DNA of 33,867 nt from Akkermansia muciniphila. Its GTDB lineage: Bacteria > Verrucomicrobiota > Kiritimatiellia > RFP12 > UBA1067. Under the pieces are notes generated by a model that saw nothing but the letters and a program-made list of their open reading frames with translations, was not told the origin of the DNA and did not search any database. A program made the translations under genes and the position numbers. Each line of letters begins with the position of its first letter. Position 1 is the stretch's first letter. The DNA lies in contig CAMBQV010000011.1 of assembly GCA_945870145.1 (NCBI GenBank), forward strand, positions 1 through 33,867, in the 5' to 3' direction. Below, one piece after another: positions 32,201 to 33,867 of this stretch.

Positions 32201-32621
32201 CCGCCACAATATCAAACGAGAACGTAGTAACACCATTTGTAAAAATGGGCGACTCCATTTTCGCTCCAGACAGATTCCGAAAATAGGCACAATAATTGAT
32301 GTCAGGGACATACGTGTTGCCGTTTAAGGCCGGCGCGATGCTCGTCCCTGCTGTTATACGGCCCATACGCATCTCCTCAAGGGACCATCCTGATTTATGT
32401 TGATGGTTGGTACCCTCTTGGGATCCGTTATATGTTGTAGCCCCGGTATGCGTCCATGTGCCGTCCGCTGTCAAACTATAGTCATCAAAAAACAGATCAC
32501 GACCTTTATCAGCAGCCGAGGCAGCGCCTTGCGCTACAAGCACAGGAAAACTCAGGAGGGCTAGGCACACAATAAGCCAACCGCTCCAGCTAGGTTTAAA
32601 AATTGGGTTGAGTATATTCAT
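26250..32621 (-). CDS. Giant secreted multi-domain beta-sandwich protein (2,123 residues)
   Basis: I do not recognise a named family. Residues 1-34 form a signal peptide (WLIVCLALLSFPVLVAQGAASA). Two N-terminal modules, about 42-224 and 241-430, are close duplicates sharing LNGNTYVP.(I/T)NYCAYF, KVYIATN and IAIRIQRMN.(L/Q)GSN. Similar jelly-roll signatures (G-hydrophobic-G-[ST] strand ... ID[NE] strand) recur, as in GIGSILFGYR, GLGTISFLAR, VIDLDNITIW and GIDEIVLTEA, up to about residue 1455. Near 1637 VWINELNLNEDD and EIAQPAWMSLQGWTVEVL resemble a lamin-tail domain. The protein is Asn/Thr-rich and has no visible C-terminal sorting anchor. It follows a pilin-like gene by 25 nt in the same operon. 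Inferred role: surface or extracellular adhesion or polymer binding. Confidence 0.85.
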   Translation of the reverse strand: MNILNPIFKPSWSGWLIVCLALLSFPVLVAQGAASAADKGRDLFFDDYSLTADGTWTHTGATTYNGSQEGTNHQHKSGWSLEEMRMGRITAGTSIAPALNGNTYVPDINYCAYFRNLSGAKMESPIFTNGVTTFSFDIVAASTLGVAASIKVYIATNVVSPIPTNAWVEIGSLAISSTNQITYQTNLNYVGSIAIRIQRMNTLGSNPDLPYVVIDNVQALEPPPDWSFAAPIYDLNPNEGRYFSFDDYNQTNGATPTWQHIGTNNTAGSQKGTNHLHISGWVFSDIRMGRLTSGSSIGPVLNGNTYVPNTNYCAYFQNLIGSKMASPILTNGVGTLYFDIAPVATISPAAIIKVYIATNSAEFLLPIPPDSWSWVEISSLSLGSVATNRYQQEINCRGPIAIRIQRMNNQGSNRDVPMVAVDNLRVSEPPADVIMSHGLSPFNAYPSVNTNMEVQIRIDNMPGPHITISETRTNVLMVSRWNYLNQVTPWVTNKMTCVNIGDGLGNGELWQPESALRAYSDAGNLEYFFVCHFYGAYYQSKDYTVYPAVTNTVSEKKSPRVYSAAGMTSGSSATNTPFVFSLRLFPSSHDKVKTVLFVNGSSTNQILEMELSNTNRWQAKYDIVNHPGVTNLLWYFEATGAYTNAFQTTTNKVYWQNMSTTRIQNGSLPYGDNCGLTNATITSRTNDWFGVTTVPGESSYVLFTLDTEKTNYIAGRGEYQNFNGWNAGDTPKNYFTDSADKYPKTAFSQSFSNGWSQSFASAKSNYFKQGSIYTPVETSALRTGPEPILNYSEWYAGVFQYVVERTAGNTEPNYIGTENQRRNLAVRLFGKSAPAGDGYLQNDAAQWPNLHGIGTLTYEARLSRPLPQNMLDYSMNAIWRMTDMLRSNYVIRSSMKVDSMSPEAPSMSMIAYYRSMLMFYEYRITQTTDSRDTPVGTSTIDTNFNKRIKHEIWKWDGTLTPKLLASVVRTATGAEINWDAQLTTLDAATYPTKFHVYNPSSTETAIQVNFNQTDITGWTLSNGATNVGAVVMDPNSPIQYGSYGFHSADCALRVPKIEIADLTPSTWATNTFSSIGINSTEWFVMPNKYVATTNFLSASTSTQVKLYTGTTTGEWTQFATHTITDYNFQTFSATTNDWRDRLIRIAVDDDDDIALDGIHVTSWRAKTDPITADEWKITEGWVNYDTTNQWYAHLDSSQADPTRIQGVRSEQVEGIGSILFGYRVTDGPAKLKIQYTQSVSPGDTLVGWVDITNLTFDVTSGWVNVNLYLGILAETNIYVRLINDLTHTNKSVIDLDNITIWNNPTNSPKDWVAYNMKITSAETNNWWLDTNISGYMNNRMTIGTHPDRPMTNHNPYIMAPRLTRGLGTISFLARAFTANYAAGLPTPSISLYVTTDTWNRDKPDGEWTWLATFPNITNAFYRPFSYSYTNLPNTIKAVKLVVDGVAPLIGTPQRIGIDEIVLTEAIYPRFDITGVKLLVPTSLGPTETKQPLEGEDIGIEAQLTNILLDPKNIVVKVAYVVGTNTWGGVTNVPTHVEKTLDCVDVPNQIYRITGDFMITGIPEQEKYSVVQYIVWAEYNRAGSSTKYVISQSPETSDHFVNPSWYFPVDFNRVGNTSTGALKTTWSPYYIVYDVPPGAVWINELNLNEDDALLAQNHKVFMNPYVEIAQPAWMSLQGWTVEVLNKDRYIWRTDLLNSSTIVSPVLDYGSKYGLFVIGAPDLEAINNRPSYPPLSTTCVVHKAVWYMQGKESFYPGSTAAQFYPGGYRLKRPMGMYEQSIAYDYNRQVVSWVTGVHFTNAAPSFSYVGREDFNGSLAYTGKVNVTAGRYERTDNTNSWQQGVGPLNWTPGERNLGQEFPVAPMPGGSNVLIISTLLSKDRLTHGWQNGAQKNPLMFKMKKGQATNFNYVADSWFRFYNVFSNNVQLLSPTDQKAITNYTISLVDVQTNTTLVAELWLAPHVTNFVQTADQIAWLRQYNDKPLAPSYFETSTLGLQEEYWLNMDPTQTNRFIFNLMTPVPNPPFGLWLTLEMATIDGSGYTNRVTFLRGDAAVSIWLKDTDPFKPLKSIRQYSIGANSFDANFHARTFINGFTNSAGLFKLFLDHNNQFIATQELINNTNSLFVP
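31332..32498 (-). repeat. Tandem duplication of the N-terminal module in the giant gene
   Basis: DNA encoding residues about 42-224 (32498-31950) and 241-430 (31901-31332) is similar at the nucleotide level too, for example the shared TTCATTCTTTGAATTCG near 32023 and 31401. The duplication is therefore fairly recent, unlike the diverged later modules. Confidence 0.85.
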
Positions 32622-32646
32622 AGCTCGCTCTTTCTCACAAAAAGGG

Positions 32647-33606
32647 TTACATCATCTTTTTGCGAATATCGATAGCAATTTCTTCTCCGTTGCACATCTG
32701 CTTGGTGAGATTTATTAGGTCGGCGACATCGACTTTTGCTTTACCGTCTGAACCCCGCACAGCAGGCTGAACCACGCCGTCCACATGACCATCTGCAAAC
32801 GCGACGTTGGCAACCCACCGGTTGCTGACCCTATGATTAAAGCCAAAGTATTCATCTTTATTCGTGTCAGGGGCCAAATTACTGTCGCCAGGATTCAAAA
32901 CACTGTCACCCCATGTTTCTCCAGTGAAGACCCCTTTTTGATCTTTTTGCCCAGGTAACTCTGCGAAGAGGACCCGAATAGCTGCGGTGCCGGATTGATT
33001 TATGCTCCCCAAGTTCCTGTGATGATGATGCTTGTATTTGGGTTTATTAGGCTTGTCATGATAACCAAAGTAGTAGTTCATCACATAGGAGCGATAAACT
33101 CGCTTTACCGGAGCAGCCTCCAAAACTTTTTTGTGAGTTCCGCAGAAATAAACACTCGCATCCCCTCCGATGTAAGACCAGAGCACCCCGTTCGTGATGG
33201 AGAAAAAGGCAAGCGTCGTGTCGGCGAAGGTGGAAGCGTTCATGGAGTCTTCCTTTGATTCTGTCAAGCCAGGTTTGTAGGGCCATTCGCCGCCACCCGC
33301 TGGAGTCCAAGAGACCCAAGCGGCTGAGGAAGAGAAATAGACTGTCTCTAGGTCGCTCCCGAGGTGACTGGTTTCGAAGGATCCTGCTGTAGGGATGTGC
33401 TGGTCATCGTCATCGCCAGACTGACTCGTGGTATAGCTGGAGACGGCTTGAGCAAGGTTCTTGAGGTTTGCCATGCATTTCAACTTCTGCCCCCCAGCGA
33501 TGCCACTCGTCATGTTTGTAATCAAGGCAGCGGCCAAGAGGCCGACAATCCCAATGACCATCAGCAACTCGATTAAAGTAAATCCTTTTTGTAGATTTTC
33601 TTTCAT
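32647..33606 (-). CDS. Type IV pilin-like/pseudopilin protein with H-X-DG C-terminal signature
   Basis: The prepilin signal MKENLQKG-FTLIELLMVIGIVGLLAAALI has the Gly cleavage site and Glu at +5, followed by the hydrophobic assembly helix. The large C-terminal domain ends with VANVAFADGHVDGV, the signature of the PVC-type prepilin family with a processing-associated H-X9-DG domain. Such genes occur in many copies in planctomycetes and relatives; their roles are largely unknown, perhaps type II secretion or surface filaments. The ATG at 33606 is chosen over the track's 33630 because the class III signal must be short and AGGTG lies just upstream. The next gene, 25 nt downstream, encodes the giant secreted protein. 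A HHHH stretch occurs near the middle. Confidence 0.92.
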   Translation of the reverse strand: MKENLQKGFTLIELLMVIGIVGLLAAALITNMTSGIAGGQKLKCMANLKNLAQAVSSYTTSQSGDDDDQHIPTAGSFETSHLGSDLETVYFSSSAAWVSWTPAGGGEWPYKPGLTESKEDSMNASTFADTTLAFFSITNGVLWSYIGGDASVYFCGTHKKVLEAAPVKRVYRSYVMNYYFGYHDKPNKPKYKHHHHRNLGSINQSGTAAIRVLFAELPGQKDQKGVFTGETWGDSVLNPGDSNLAPDTNKDEYFGFNHRVSNRWVANVAFADGHVDGVVQPAVRGSDGKAKVDVADLINLTKQMCNGEEIAIDIRKKMM

Positions 33607-33679
33607 AATAAGCACACCTAAAATAAACACCCTTTTTAGCGTTCAATATTTTGCGCTTTATTCAGGAAAAAGGCAAGCA

Positions 33680-33703
33680 GGAAGTGGAAGTGGACGTGGA
33701 AAG
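33680..33703. repeat. GGAAGT/GGACGT word repeat upstream of the pilin-like gene
   Basis: GGAAGTGGAAGTGGACGTGG is a short run of near-identical 6-nt words, of the same general design as the other word repeats in this window but different in sequence. Confidence 0.7.
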
Positions 33704-33716
33704 GTAAAAGTGAGGT

Positions 33717-33867
33717 GTACGGGCGTCCCCGCCCGTACTTTGCGCAGGCGCGGACGCCTGCGTACCGTGTGCGTGGCGTACGGGCGTCCCCGCCCGTACT
33801 TTGCGCAGGCGCGGACGCCTGCGCACCGTGGGCGTGGCGTACGGGCGTCCCCGCCCGTACGTTGCGC
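33717..33867. repeat. 61-bp tandem repeat with internal palindromes (cut by window end)
   Basis: Copies start at 33717, 33778 and 33839, an exact 61-bp period. Each unit holds GTACGGGCG-TCCC-CGCCCGTAC (9-bp stem) and GCGCAGGCG-CGGA-CGCCTGCGY (8-9 bp stem). In copy 1 the outermost pair of the second stem is G-T and in copy 2 G-C. The third copy has one change (GTACGTTGC) and is truncated by the window edge. Confidence 0.92.

Noticed and set aside
26250-32621. Diversity-generating retroelement variable region in the giant gene
   Set aside because: No reverse transcriptase or template repeat with adenine-specific changes is present in the window; the repeats are ordinary module duplications.
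33717-33867. CRISPR array at the right edge
   Set aside because: The 61-bp units repeat in full with no unique spacers; this is a simple tandem repeat.
1-33867. tRNA, rRNA or phage/integrase genes
   Set aside because: I scanned the gaps for tRNA-like cloverleaf signatures and the ORF list for integrases and transposases and found none; a covariance-model search would be needed for certainty.

Overview
The window reads as an ordinary bacterial chromosome segment, probably from the PVC superphylum (Kiritimatiellota, Lentisphaerota or Verrucomicrobiota). The main reason is a type IV pilin-like gene with an FTLIELL start and a C-terminal FADGHVDG signature next to a 2,123-residue secreted beta-sandwich protein. 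Supporting points are a monomeric class II ribonucleotide reductase, a stand-alone AICAR transformylase, system II cytochrome c assembly and intergenic DNA full of short word repeats. The phylum is an inference; there is no rRNA here. I see no tRNA, CRISPR array, prophage or insertion sequence.

Layout. 1-5200 (+): the tail of a RidA-like gene, resB-like and ccsA (haem delivery for cytochrome c), an MsrB-MsrA fusion with two good start sites, two paralogous small lipoproteins and a U32-family (TrhP-like) gene. 5300-7400 (-): an unknown membrane protein and an M20 peptidase whose promoter implies a nearly leaderless mRNA. 7549-16974 (+): valS; an MNT nucleotidyltransferase with an internally deleted HEPN partner; YchJ-like, HAD and metallo-beta-lactamase-fold proteins; a PurH transformylase; a hipB-hipS-hipT operon; and a left-handed beta-helix protein. 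17250-17954 (+): a VapBC-type pair behind a promoter carrying three phased palindromes. 17957-18952 (-): GluQ-RS. 19090-24220 (+): nrdJ behind a pair of NrdR-like boxes, then grpE, dnaJ and rsmE. 24386-33606 (-): comM, a palindrome-rich gap, the giant secreted protein and its pilin-like neighbour. The right edge is a 61-bp tandem repeat cut by the window end.

Most genes are housekeeping. Three toxin-antitoxin style loci (MNT/HEPN, HipBST, VapBC) are scattered among them within 7.7 kb, and one looks decayed. The ResB/CcsA pair, the exported Msr fusion and the lipoproteins concern the cell envelope. NrdJ, GrpE and DnaJ lie on one strand, but a long gap hairpin and NrdR-like sites suggest separate control.

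The most unusual property is the intergenic DNA. I count about ten families of quasi-periodic word repeats, often in inverted pairs at gene 3' ends. Several overlap the stop codon, one sits just upstream of a start and supplies its ribosome-binding purines, and one lies in frame inside rsmE. The other items I rate highest are the HipBST-like operon with no Trp in HipS, the phased vapBC operator, the deleted HEPN toxin and the dual-start msr gene.
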